64,000 bases of DNA from Bryobacterales bacterium (GTDB lineage Bacteria; Acidobacteriota; Terriglobia; Bryobacterales; Bryobacteraceae), in NCBI GenBank assembly GCA_016716385.1, contig JADJWL010000003.1:372001-436000 (forward strand), written 5' to 3'. The notes below the pieces were generated by a model. It ran no database searches. It saw only the letters and a program-made list of their open reading frames with translations, and had not been told where the DNA came from. This document shows, in pieces, positions 38,652 to 47,030 of the stretch. The stretch's first letter is position 1. Every line of letters starts with the position of its first letter. The position numbers were made by a program, and so were the translations under genes.

Positions 38652-41204
38652 CTAGTTCAGGAACAGAAACTCGTTGGCCGAGAGCAACACCTGCGCGTAC
38701 TCGCTCCAGCCGGCGGACTTCAGATACTCACGTCCCAGGCGCAGCTCTTCCTTGTCGGGAGCGCGCCCGTAGAGGAGCCGGTACGCCTCCGCGATGCGTA
38801 CCGTGTCGCCGCCGGAAAGCCGGCCCGCCAGCGCCCCGGCCTGTTTCACGACGAAGCCGCTGTTGAGGAAGAACAGCTTCTGCAGCGGAACATTTGTCGC
38901 CAGCCGCTTCTCACTCGTCGCGTTGGGACTGGGGAAATCGAACAACCCGAGCAGGGGATCGAGCTTGCGGCGGCTGACGAAGCCGTACACCGTCCGGCGG
39001 CGGTTGTCGTCGTTGAGCGGTTCGGCCTTGCCGCCCATTGTTTCGTCAAGCGTGCCGGCGACCGCGAGCATGGCATCGCGAAGCGCCTCGACATCGAGCC
39101 GGCGCCGGTGCGCCCGCCACAGAAGACGATTGCCGGGATCCTTCGTTTCGTTCGCCGCTATGGTCTCCGACGACAGCGCGTACACCGCGCTCAGCAGGAT
39201 TTCCCGATGCAGGGCCTTGAGCGACCAGCCGTTCGCCACCAGCCGCGCCGCCAGGAAGTCCAGCAGTTCGGGATGCGTGGGACGCTCGCCCAACTGGCCG
39301 AAGTTGCTCGACGTGCGCACCAGGCCGTAGCCGAAGTGCTGCTGCCAGACGCGGTTGACGATGACGCGCGCCGTCAGCGGGTTGTCCGGCGAGGCAATTG
39401 CTTCGGCCAGTTCGAGACGTCCGGAGCCCTGTTTGAAGGGCTCTGGCGCGCCGTCGCAGAGAGCGGCCAGGAAGCGCCGCGGCGCGACATCGCCGAGGTT
39501 GTCCGCGCTGCCACGGATCTGGATGCGGATGTCTTCCGGCTTCTCCACGTCCTGGATCGCGTGGAGGAACGGGTATTTCTCAGGCAATGAAGCTTTCAGC
39601 GCGTCGCGCTCCGCGCGCAGGCTGTCGAAGTACCGTTTCCACTCGCCGTGCAGGAAGCGGCCGATCTCTTTTTCGCCGTAATAGAACAGGCCGCGGCCGG
39701 GAGCAAACAGGTCGCGCCAGAGGATGTACTTGTCCCGTTCGAGCGAGAGCAGATCGGCCTGCGAGAGCGTGCGCCGCTCGCTTGATCCGCCAAGGCGGAT
39801 GAAGTTCTCGTCATCGATCTGCTTCTTCTCGGCGAACACCGCCTGAACGAAGCGCTGGAATTCGGCGGGATCGGCAGCCGGCAAATAGGAGTGCTCGCGG
39901 CTGGTGTTGGCGAGGTACTTGCTCCATCGCTCCGCCGTCGCCTCATCGAGTTCGAGGCGCGCGGCAGCGGCTTTCCAATCATCCGCGGACGCTGCTTCCA
40001 GGTACTGCACGGTGCGCGCGGCGAGCATCTCGCCAAGCTGGAAGTTCTGCCGTGTGAGGAAGTCGCCGAGGCGCGTTTCGAGATCGCCGATCTGCTTCTG
40101 GTGCGCGTCCCACGCGGCGACTTCGGCTTCAGGCGCGAGCGGGATTTCATGGTACTTCGTCGACTTGAAGACGCCAAGCAGGGAGTAATAATCGCTCGTG
40201 GGGATGGGGTCGTACTTGTGGTCGTGGCACTGCGCGCATGCCACGGTCAGGCCGAGGAAGCCGCGGGAGAGGGCGTCGACGCGGTCGTCCTGGAACTCGG
40301 GACTCAGGGCGAAGAAGCCGAGACCCGCCTGGTAGGGTTCCTTATCCGGCAGCAGGTCGCCCGCGATCTGTGCTTTGACGAATTCGTCGTAAGGCATGTC
40401 GCGGTTGAAGGCGCCGATGACCCAGTCGCGATAGCGGAAGGCGTTGGGGCGCGGGGCGTCCTGGGTGGAGTTCAACTGGTCGTCGGAGTAGCGGGCGACG
40501 TCGAGCCAGAAGCGTCCCCAGCGCTCGCCGTAGCGGGGCGAGGCGAGCAGGCGGTCGACCACTTTGGCGAAAGCATCGGGCGAGCGGTCGGAGAGGAACG
40601 CATCCATCTCGGACGGCGTGGGCGGCAGGCCGGTCAAGCCGAAGGTGACGCGCCGGAACAGCGTCCGACGGTCCGCCGGCGGCGCCGGGGACAGTCCTTC
40701 GGCTTCGAGCCGCGCCAGGATGAAACGGTCGACAGGCGACTTGGCCCAGGCCTGGTTCCTGACACGGGGCGGCGCGGGTTCGCGCACCGGCTGGAACGCC
40801 CAATAGTTCTTATGGGCCTGGGAAATGGCGGGCGGCGGCGCGCGATGCTCCGGCCACACGGCGCCGGCGGACACCCAGTCGCGCAGAGCGGTGAGCACGG
40901 GGGCGTCGAGCTTGCCCTGTGGCGGCATGCGCAGCTTCGCGTGCGAGTGCTCGACCACCTGAATGAGAAGGCTTTCGTCGGGCTTACCCGGAACCAGGGC
41001 CGGGCCGTGCGCTCCGCCCTTGAGGAGGGCGTCCCGGCTGGTGAGCGCCAGTCCGCCCATGGCATTCGCGCCGTGGCAGGCCTGGCATTTCTCCACGAGC
41101 AGGGGCCGGATGGATTTCTCGAAGTGCTCCACGGTCGCCGGTTCGGCGGCGAACGCACTGCTCCAGAAGCAGCAGAGCAGGCCGGCCAATCGCCACGCGG
41201 ACAT
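38652..41204 (-). CDS. PSD1/DUF1549/DUF1553 cytochrome c protein
   Basis: An exported 850-residue protein with a signal peptide (MSAWRLAGLLCCFWSSAFAA). Residues ~36-45 hold the haem motif CQACH of a planctomycete-type cytochrome c domain. DUF1549 follows (NYWAFQPVREPAPP, then SPVDRFILARLEAEGLSPAP, LRRVTFGLTGLPPTP-like), then the DUF1553/PSD1 end (NRVWQQHFGYGLVRTSSNFGQLGERPTHPELLD). It precedes the DUF1501 gene by two bases in a likely operon. Confidence 0.92.
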   Translation of the reverse strand: MSAWRLAGLLCCFWSSAFAAEPATVEHFEKSIRPLLVEKCQACHGANAMGGLALTSRDALLKGGAHGPALVPGKPDESLLIQVVEHSHAKLRMPPQGKLDAPVLTALRDWVSAGAVWPEHRAPPPAISQAHKNYWAFQPVREPAPPRVRNQAWAKSPVDRFILARLEAEGLSPAPPADRRTLFRRVTFGLTGLPPTPSEMDAFLSDRSPDAFAKVVDRLLASPRYGERWGRFWLDVARYSDDQLNSTQDAPRPNAFRYRDWVIGAFNRDMPYDEFVKAQIAGDLLPDKEPYQAGLGFFALSPEFQDDRVDALSRGFLGLTVACAQCHDHKYDPIPTSDYYSLLGVFKSTKYHEIPLAPEAEVAAWDAHQKQIGDLETRLGDFLTRQNFQLGEMLAARTVQYLEAASADDWKAAAARLELDEATAERWSKYLANTSREHSYLPAADPAEFQRFVQAVFAEKKQIDDENFIRLGGSSERRTLSQADLLSLERDKYILWRDLFAPGRGLFYYGEKEIGRFLHGEWKRYFDSLRAERDALKASLPEKYPFLHAIQDVEKPEDIRIQIRGSADNLGDVAPRRFLAALCDGAPEPFKQGSGRLELAEAIASPDNPLTARVIVNRVWQQHFGYGLVRTSSNFGQLGERPTHPELLDFLAARLVANGWSLKALHREILLSAVYALSSETIAANETKDPGNRLLWRAHRRRLDVEALRDAMLAVAGTLDETMGGKAEPLNDDNRRRTVYGFVSRRKLDPLLGLFDFPSPNATSEKRLATNVPLQKLFFLNSGFVVKQAGALAGRLSGGDTVRIAEAYRLLYGRAPDKEELRLGREYLKSAGWSEYAQVLLSANEFLFLN

Positions 41205-41240
41205 CTTAGTCCGTTAGCTTATCATGGCGGCAAGTGCCGC

Positions 41241-42074
41241 TTATTCCACGCGGAACGCCGCGCGACCGGTCGTTTCGTTGCCGCTTTGCAGGTCGCGCGC
41301 CACCACCTCGATTGCGTATCCGGCGGCGGCGATGTCGGGGTCCAGGCTCAGATTGAAAATGCAGGGTTGATACATCTGGGGATAGAACGAGCTGTTCTCC
41401 TGCGCCGTCGGCTCGTCCTGCGCGAATAGCACCTCGCCGGCCGAGTTCAGCACTTTCACGGCGTACTCGACGCGAAACCGGTTTCCTGCGGTGAACTTGT
41501 ACCCGGTGAGGTCGAACCGGACCCAGACAGTCTCGCCAGGGCGGTACCCGGCCACGGTCAGCGGGCGGTCGTCCTCTTCAGACCGGAAAAAACCCAGGTT
41601 CTGGATGGCCAGGGTGTCCGAGCGCTCGATGGGGCGGCCGCGGAGACGGAAGGGCGCTTCGATCTGCGCCTTGGTCTGCGCCATTTCATCCGTCACGTCG
41701 ACACGGATGGTGTATGTGCCGGGGAGCGCCAGCGGCGGAGCCAGGAACTGGTAGCGCACCCTCGGGCGCCACTCTTTGTCCTGCGGGCGGATTTCTTCTT
41801 CGACCGTGCCACTCGCCGGCTCGTCGAGCAGGACGCCATCGGCGTCGACAGCCCGTACTTCCCAGCGCAACTTCACGCGATCCCTGGTGACTTTGTAGCC
41901 CTCCACCAGCGTCGAAAAGTACACCATCTCGCCGGGGACATAGGCAAAATCGCCGGGGAGTGCCGGTCCGTCCTCCATCTGGTGAAACTGGACGCGCACC
42001 AAGCTGAGGGAAGAGGTCCAGACAGTGCCTGCCATGAGCAGACACAGGACGGCGGACCTAAGGCCGCTTGGCAT
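41241..42074 (-). CDS. Exported beta-sandwich-like protein of unknown function
   Basis: 277 residues from ATG 42074, with a signal peptide (GLRSAVLCLLMAGTVWTSS). The mature part alternates short beta-like strands in two similar halves (ALPGTYTIRVDVTDEMAQ and GYAIEVVARDLQSGNETTGRAAF), resembling tandem Ig-like domains. No catalytic motif. It starts 17 bases inside the end of the upstream lipoprotein gene, so the two are probably translated together. The frame is open upstream to 42122 but only ATG 42074 gives a leader. Confidence 0.65.
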   Translation of the reverse strand: MPSGLRSAVLCLLMAGTVWTSSLSLVRVQFHQMEDGPALPGDFAYVPGEMVYFSTLVEGYKVTRDRVKLRWEVRAVDADGVLLDEPASGTVEEEIRPQDKEWRPRVRYQFLAPPLALPGTYTIRVDVTDEMAQTKAQIEAPFRLRGRPIERSDTLAIQNLGFFRSEEDDRPLTVAGYRPGETVWVRFDLTGYKFTAGNRFRVEYAVKVLNSAGEVLFAQDEPTAQENSSFYPQMYQPCIFNLSLDPDIAAAGYAIEVVARDLQSGNETTGRAAFRVE

Positions 42075-42618
42075 TCTGCATCCAGTCCGAGTAGTCCGGA
42101 CCGGGACTCTGTTGCAGTTCATCGTGCAGGCTCAGACTGGGTGCGCCGTCAAACCGCAACGGCAGTTCGACCAGGGCCGTGCGAACCGCGTCGGAGTCCG
42201 CCAGCCGCAGGCGGTACGACCGCGGCTCCACATCAAAGACGACCGTGCCCTCCAGCATGTCGGCCGGCTTCACCGTACGAATCAGCCCCAACCAGTCGGC
42301 GAGACCGGCGCCATCGGCCGATTCCTGAAACGTCCGGCCCGCGTCGTCCTCCAAGGCCAGCCCTGGAATCGGCGCGGGCGCGGCGCCACTGTTGACCGCT
42401 GTCAGCTTGACCACCAGATACCGGTGTTGCGGCAGCCGCGCCGTGATGTCAGTTCCGAGTTGTGTCTCCCAGCGGGCATCGATCACGTGATAGACGAACG
42501 GGGATAACTCCACCCGGTCGCCCATCTGGACACTGTGCACGCGAGGTTCCCGGTTCCCGCCGCACCCGGTGACGAAGCAGGCAACGAGCAGGACCAGAGC
42601 AGTGCGCATACGCCTCAA
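42058..42618 (-). CDS. Probable DUF4352-like lipoprotein
   Basis: 186 residues. The leader MRRMRTALVLLVACFVTGC ends in a lipobox (VTGC). The mature part (GDRVELSPFVYHVIDARWE, HRYLVVKLTAVNSGAAP, LEDDAGRTFQES) has the pattern of the DUF4352/Trf2-like extracytoplasmic immunoglobulin-like fold. Function unknown. ATG 42618 or ATG 42609 could be the start. It follows the AAA+-receiver gene by 24 bases. Confidence 0.68.
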   Translation of the reverse strand: MRRMRTALVLLVACFVTGCGGNREPRVHSVQMGDRVELSPFVYHVIDARWETQLGTDITARLPQHRYLVVKLTAVNSGAAPAPIPGLALEDDAGRTFQESADGAGLADWLGLIRTVKPADMLEGTVVFDVEPRSYRLRLADSDAVRTALVELPLRFDGAPSLSLHDELQQSPGPDYSDWMQNAKRP

Positions 42619-42642
42619 TCATGGCCTGCCGGCCACGCTGAG

Positions 42643-44082
42643 TCAACTGGCAAGGCGGACCTGGCTCGTCTCGACCCGCGCGCGGATCTCCCGCACCACG
42701 TCGGCTGCCAGAAACGGCTTGCGCAGGATGACGAACCCGCGCTGCGCACAGAGCGTCTGCTCACGCCGGGGCAGGTCGACCGAGGTCATCAGCAGGATCG
42801 GTACGGCCGGCGACTGACTCCTCAGCGCCAGCGCCACGTCGATCCCGGAGGTTCCCGGCAGGAAGTAGTCCACCAGGATCGCGTCCGGCTCCGCTTCCTC
42901 GGCGAGGTCCAGCGCATGGCCGCCTGAGTCGGCCGCCAGGAGGTCAAAGCCCGCCTGCCGGAGTTGACGGTCGAGAAACTGCTGCAGGCCGCCGCGATCG
43001 TCGACAATCAGGACGACCGGCGGCGTGGGATCTTCGTCAGCCGCGCGTGCCTCCACGGCAAACTGCAACTGGGCGGATCCCTCGCCGGCGTGCACCCGCA
43101 CGACGGAGCCGGGATCGATCCGTTCCTCGGAGACCATCGCCGCCAGCGGCTGCATCAGCATCCGGTGGATGGTGCGCTTCAGTTCCCGCGCGCCGTATTC
43201 GGCACTGGCGCCGCGTTCGAGCAGACGGTCGCGGCCGGAGTCCTCGACCGAAATCTGGAAGTGCCTCTGACCCAGCCGCTCGCGGACATGCCGCTGCAAC
43301 TGGTCGACCTGAAGCGCGAGAATCTCGCGGAGCGCTTCTTCGGTCAACGGCTGGTAGGTCACCACCTGGTCGATGCGGTTGACGAACTCGGGCGAGAACT
43401 TGCGCTTCACGGCATGCAGCGCCACGCTTTCCAGTTTGCCGGCAAGGTCGGTCCGCTCAGCCTTCATCCCGCCGCGAAACCCGAAGTCGGGACTGATTTC
43501 CTTGAGCATTTCCCTCGCCCCGAGGTTGCTCGTGAGAAAGATCAGACTGCGCTCGAAGTTCACGGTGGAGTTGTCGCCGAGCCGCAGAGTGGCCTTGTCG
43601 AGGACGCCGAGCAGGAGCCGGGTCATCGACGGAGCGGCCTTTTCGATCTCGTCGAACAGCACGAGCGACAATCCGCTGTGTTCGCTCGCCACCGAACCCA
43701 GCCGCTGCTGCGTCAGCATCGGCTGCGTCTCGCGGTGCCCCAGGTACCCCGGAGGGGCCCCGATCAGTTTTGCGACTTCGTGTTCCATCTGGAACTCGCC
43801 GCAGTCGATCTTGAGGACGTTCTTCTCGCTGCCGTGCAGCACTTCGGCCAGTGCCTCGACGGTCTTGGTCTTTCCGGTGCCGGTGGGACCCAGAAGGAGG
43901 AAGACACCCGCCGGACGGCCTTCAGGAGCCAGCCCGGCCTGGAACATCTGGACATACGGAATGATCGACCGGGTGGCCGCCGGCTGGCCGATCAGCTTCC
44001 GCGACAACAGGCTTTCCAGGCTGTTGACCGGCTCGGCGGCCGGCGCGACAGTCCGGAGGATAGGGTGGCTTCGGTGCGTCAT
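42643..44082 (-). CDS. ClpB/ClpA-type AAA+ ATPase fused to a receiver domain
   Basis: A 479-residue protein. Residues ~25-345 are one class-I Clp/Hsp100 AAA+ module: Walker A GPTGTGKT (65-72), pore loop PGYLG (111-115), Walker B FDEIEK (143-148), sensor TSNLGAR, and the small D2-type domain (EFVNRIDQVVTYQPL, YGARELKRTIHRML). Residues ~355-470 are a CheY-like receiver: VVLIVDD, phospho-acceptor Asp 405 in LVDYFLPG, and Lys 455 in LRKPF. Clp ATPases normally lack receivers; this suggests unfoldase activity controlled by phosphorylation. No ClpP-docking loop (IGF) is obvious. The partner kinase is not in the window. Confidence 0.85.
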   Translation of the reverse strand: MTHRSHPILRTVAPAAEPVNSLESLLSRKLIGQPAATRSIIPYVQMFQAGLAPEGRPAGVFLLLGPTGTGKTKTVEALAEVLHGSEKNVLKIDCGEFQMEHEVAKLIGAPPGYLGHRETQPMLTQQRLGSVASEHSGLSLVLFDEIEKAAPSMTRLLLGVLDKATLRLGDNSTVNFERSLIFLTSNLGAREMLKEISPDFGFRGGMKAERTDLAGKLESVALHAVKRKFSPEFVNRIDQVVTYQPLTEEALREILALQVDQLQRHVRERLGQRHFQISVEDSGRDRLLERGASAEYGARELKRTIHRMLMQPLAAMVSEERIDPGSVVRVHAGEGSAQLQFAVEARAADEDPTPPVVLIVDDRGGLQQFLDRQLRQAGFDLLAADSGGHALDLAEEAEPDAILVDYFLPGTSGIDVALALRSQSPAVPILLMTSVDLPRREQTLCAQRGFVILRKPFLAADVVREIRARVETSQVRLAS

Positions 44083-44260
44083 GGGTTTGCCTCCGCTTCT
44101 GCTCCCATTCTAGGAGGGACCTGGTAGAGGTCCCCCACTGCATTGTGGGGACGGTTCCCCACGCCGATGCGTTTCCCCCTGGCTAAATCATTCACGGGAA
44201 AAGGGCATTTCGTTCCGCTTCCGGGCGGCAATTTCACCCGTTAGGCGTGTGACGCGGCCC

Positions 44261-44326
44261 TCACCAACAGTCGATGACCTGCCCGCACTCCTGGAATCCC
44301 AATTTCCGGTAGAAGGGGGGCCGCTT
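44261..44326 (-). pseudogene. Remnant of a GNAT acetyltransferase C-terminus
   Basis: Reading on the minus strand, a frame gives PPFYRKLGFQECGQVIDCW and stop, which looks like the last helix-strand of a GNAT enzyme. Nothing upstream of it remains: it directly abuts the end of the oxidase gene. The rest of 44083-44330 shows no gene and should contain the promoter of the AAA+-receiver gene. Confidence 0.35.
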
Positions 44327-44330
44327 CAGC

Positions 44331-45446
44331 CTACGCCATCGCTCCGAACAGCCTCGCCGAATCGTTGAGGATCCGCTCGGACTGCGCGGGGTCGGGATCG
44401 AGCGACCATTCTCCCCGCTCGTGCGTGCCTCCGAGCAGGATGCCGTCCTTGCGCGGAAACATGTAGATCCCGGAGGGTCCGACCGTCATGTAGTCCACCT
44501 CCGGCTGCGGAAGCAGGAACACGAGCTGGCCCTTGATCGGCATCAGCTCTTCGTCTCCAAACAGGGCCCTGGCGCCCAGGCCGGTCGAGTTCACGATCAT
44601 TGGTTCAGGCAGCGCCTCGACTTCCCCGCGGTCGCGAAACTCCCGGACCTCCAGTTTGCCGCCCGCCGCGAAGAAATCGCGCAGCAGGGCATCGAGAAAG
44701 GTGTAGGGCTCGATGAGCAGCGTCATCACCCGCTGGCCTCCGGGCGTGCCGAACGGATTATCGGGACCGTCCACGCGCCGGACGTCGCGGAACAGATCGC
44801 TGATACCTTCCATCGCGCCGGTGGGGGAAATCGAATCGCGGCCGGGCTCGGGATGGAGGTAGTAGACGGGGGTCCAGCGGACCCCGTAGCCGCGGCCGGT
44901 CAGGTACTGGAAATAGCGGAAGGAGAAGCGGCTCGCGTCGACGAATTGCTGGAAGAAGGCATCCGTACGGCGCGCTTTCTCGTAAACGGTCACGGGCGAC
45001 CAAAGCCCGCCCGCGATGTTGGAGGTGGTATCGGGAGGCGTGTCTTTCGTATAGATCGTGACGCGCGCGCCGCGAAGCTGGAGCAAGCGGGCCGCCGTGA
45101 GTCCCGCCACGCCGCAGCCAAGCACGGCAGTGGGCGCGGCGCCCTCTTCGGTGGCCAGGGCGGTGGCGAGCCGGGCCGTCCCCCAACTCAGCGAGATGCC
45201 CCCGCCGCCGTGGCCGTAGTTATGTACCAGGGTCTTTCCACCGAGCGCCTCCTTGCGGACGACGAAGCCGGACGGCCGGTAGGGACGCAGACCCACAACC
45301 TCCCGGATGACGCGGTCCCGCGACACGCGCACCGGAGCCAGGCGCTCCCGCGGAAGCGCTGCCGGCGGCGGGAGCGGGGTCTGGCGGGCGGCACAACCAC
45401 CCATCAGGGTCCCGAGGCCGGCCAGGAGAGCACGCCGGGTGCGCAT
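44331..45446 (-). CDS. D-amino-acid-oxidase-like flavoprotein, circularly permuted
   Basis: 371 residues, exported: a lipobox-type MGGC (Cys 18) ends the leader. Ordinary D-amino acid oxidases have the GxGxxG FAD loop first and the VGLRPxR...HNYGHGGxGxxLSWG segment last. Here the order is reversed: VGLRPYR (51-57) and HNYGHGGGGISLSWG (75-89) precede the Rossmann start AVLGCGVAGLTAARLL (107-122), and the protein ends GILLGGTHERGEWSLDP...SARLFGAMA, just where the missing segment would follow. So it is a circular permutant. The active-site regions (WTPVYYL, STGLGA) are retained. It is joined by one base overlap to the upstream gene. Confidence 0.85.
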   Translation of the reverse strand: MRTRRALLAGLGTLMGGCAARQTPLPPPAALPRERLAPVRVSRDRVIREVVGLRPYRPSGFVVRKEALGGKTLVHNYGHGGGGISLSWGTARLATALATEEGAAPTAVLGCGVAGLTAARLLQLRGARVTIYTKDTPPDTTSNIAGGLWSPVTVYEKARRTDAFFQQFVDASRFSFRYFQYLTGRGYGVRWTPVYYLHPEPGRDSISPTGAMEGISDLFRDVRRVDGPDNPFGTPGGQRVMTLLIEPYTFLDALLRDFFAAGGKLEVREFRDRGEVEALPEPMIVNSTGLGARALFGDEELMPIKGQLVFLLPQPEVDYMTVGPSGIYMFPRKDGILLGGTHERGEWSLDPDPAQSERILNDSARLFGAMA

Positions 45447-46075
45447 TACCGGCCCGTGATCCGCACACGGCGAAATTCGCCCATGTCAAAAAAGCTGCCG
45501 ATTCCGACTTTGCCCGCACCCAGGCTGAGGTCGACCGCGCGCAGCGCCGGGGACGTCTTGCCATCGACGAAGACCTCTACCAACCCCTTGGTCGAGTCGT
45601 ACTCAAGGCGCACCTTGTGCCAGCGGCCCTCCGCGAGCGTTCCGGGACCGGTCAGCGGGCTGATCCGCACGCGCTCGCCGCCGTAGACGTGGAAAATGCC
45701 GTTATGGACGGCCACCTGCTCGCCTGAATCCACCGACAGGTGCGCGTAGTTGAAGTGGGTCTCATCGCGCCAGGCATAGACGAAGATCAGCGAGGTCCGG
45801 CGTTGTCTGGCGTCGAACGGCTCCTTGCGGACTTCCGCCTCGATCGTGACACGCTCGAAATCCGCAGTCTCGGCAAGAGCGTACTGGATGGGCCGGCGCG
45901 GCTCGGTGAAGGGTCTGGGGACGTTCAGCTTCAGAACGGATTCGGCGCCCTCGTTGAGCACCTGCCAGTCGGCCATGACCGGAACCCGCCACGTGAACCC
46001 GAACGCTTCGATTCGCTCGGCCGCGGCAGCGGCGAAACAGGCGATCAGCGGAAGCAGCAGCCGGGTCAGGGTCAC
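45446..46075 (-). CDS. Exported lectin-like (LamG/DUF1080-type) protein
   Basis: About 209 residues from GTG 46075, with a signal peptide (TLTRLLLPLIACFAAAAA). The body is a concanavalin-like jelly-roll: FERVTIEAEVRKEPFDARQR, FVYAWRDETHFNYAHLSVD, GRWHKVRLEYDSTKGLVEVFVDG, close to the DUF1080 / LamG folds that bind or cleave sugars. An in-frame ATG at 46108 would overlap the divergent SDR start, so GTG is preferred. The stop overlaps the oxidase ATG by one base, suggesting cotranslation. Confidence 0.72.
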   Translation of the reverse strand: MTLTRLLLPLIACFAAAAAERIEAFGFTWRVPVMADWQVLNEGAESVLKLNVPRPFTEPRRPIQYALAETADFERVTIEAEVRKEPFDARQRRTSLIFVYAWRDETHFNYAHLSVDSGEQVAVHNGIFHVYGGERVRISPLTGPGTLAEGRWHKVRLEYDSTKGLVEVFVDGKTSPALRAVDLSLGAGKVGIGSFFDMGEFRRVRITGR

Positions 46076-46107
46076 GAGATTCTTATGATACAGTGGCGGA
46101 AAACACA

Positions 46108-46854
46108 ATGTCTTCCTTTCGTTTAGATGGCCGCACCGCCCTGGTCACCGGCGGCGCGAGCGGAATCGGTGAGGCGACCTCTCGCGTGCTGGCGGCGGCA
46201 GGCGCCGCAGTGATTATTGCCGACCTTGATCAGGCTCGCGCCGAAGCGCTGTCGGCGGAACTGCCTGGATCGTCTACGATGATCGTGGACATCGCGGATG
46301 AGACGGCCGTCCAGGGCGCCTTCGGCGCGCTGGAGCGCCTGGACATCCTGGTGAACAACGCGGGCATCGGTCTGGTGGGCAACATCGAGGAAACCGCACT
46401 GGCCGACTTCCAGCGCCTGTTCCGGGTCAACTGCGAGGGGCTGTTCCTCGTCACCAAGTACGCTCTGCCGCTGCTCATCGCCAGCCATGGGTCGATCGTG
46501 AATATCAGCTCCGTCGGCGGGCTGGTCGGGGTCAAGCGCCGGTACGCCTACTGCGCGACCAAGGGCGCGGTCGTGATGATGACTCGCCAGTTGGCGGTGG
46601 ACTATCCGACGCAGTTCCGCGTGAACTGCATCTGCCCGGGAACCGTTGATACGCCGTTCGTCGAAGCGTACCTGGAGAAGTACCACAAGCACGAAAAGGA
46701 CAAGGTTCGCGCTGAGTTAAACGCCCGTCAGCCCGTGGGACGTCTGGGTAAGCCAGAGGAGATCGCCAACCTGGTCTTGTACATGTGTTCGGACGAGGCG
46801 GCGTTCATGAACGGGTCCGTGGTGCCGATTGACGGAGGATGGTCGGCGGCATAA
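46108..46854 (+). CDS. Short-chain dehydrogenase/reductase
   Basis: 248-residue classical SDR. TGGASGIGEATS is the cofactor loop, LVNNAGIG follows, and the catalytic set is Ser in ISSVGG with YCATK (Tyr and Lys). The end SVVPIDGGWSAA is typical. ATG 46108 gives the family N-terminus; GTG 46093 would add five residues. Divergent from the lectin-like gene with only 17-32 bases between starts. The substrate, perhaps a sugar, is not evident. Confidence 0.9.
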   Translation: MSSFRLDGRTALVTGGASGIGEATSRVLAAAGAAVIIADLDQARAEALSAELPGSSTMIVDIADETAVQGAFGALERLDILVNNAGIGLVGNIEETALADFQRLFRVNCEGLFLVTKYALPLLIASHGSIVNISSVGGLVGVKRRYAYCATKGAVVMMTRQLAVDYPTQFRVNCICPGTVDTPFVEAYLEKYHKHEKDKVRAELNARQPVGRLGKPEEIANLVLYMCSDEAAFMNGSVVPIDGGWSAA

Positions 46855-47030
46855 TGCGTCACTCAAGTTAACGGGCGTTGACGGACCGCACGGACGGTGG
46901 CAGACTGAAGGTGGTCCCCGCTCCTGACGGGTTGTTTGTCCTTGCTCTTGCTACAGGTTTGCCCTTCTTGTTCCGATAGAAGTGCTGAGGAACGAGACGG
47001 CTACCGTCGCGCCTCCTGTTCAGGGAAGCC

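Noticed and set aside
46855..47030. A tRNA or small RNA gene before the transpeptidase
   Set aside because: No cloverleaf could be drawn; it is simply the upstream region of 47031.
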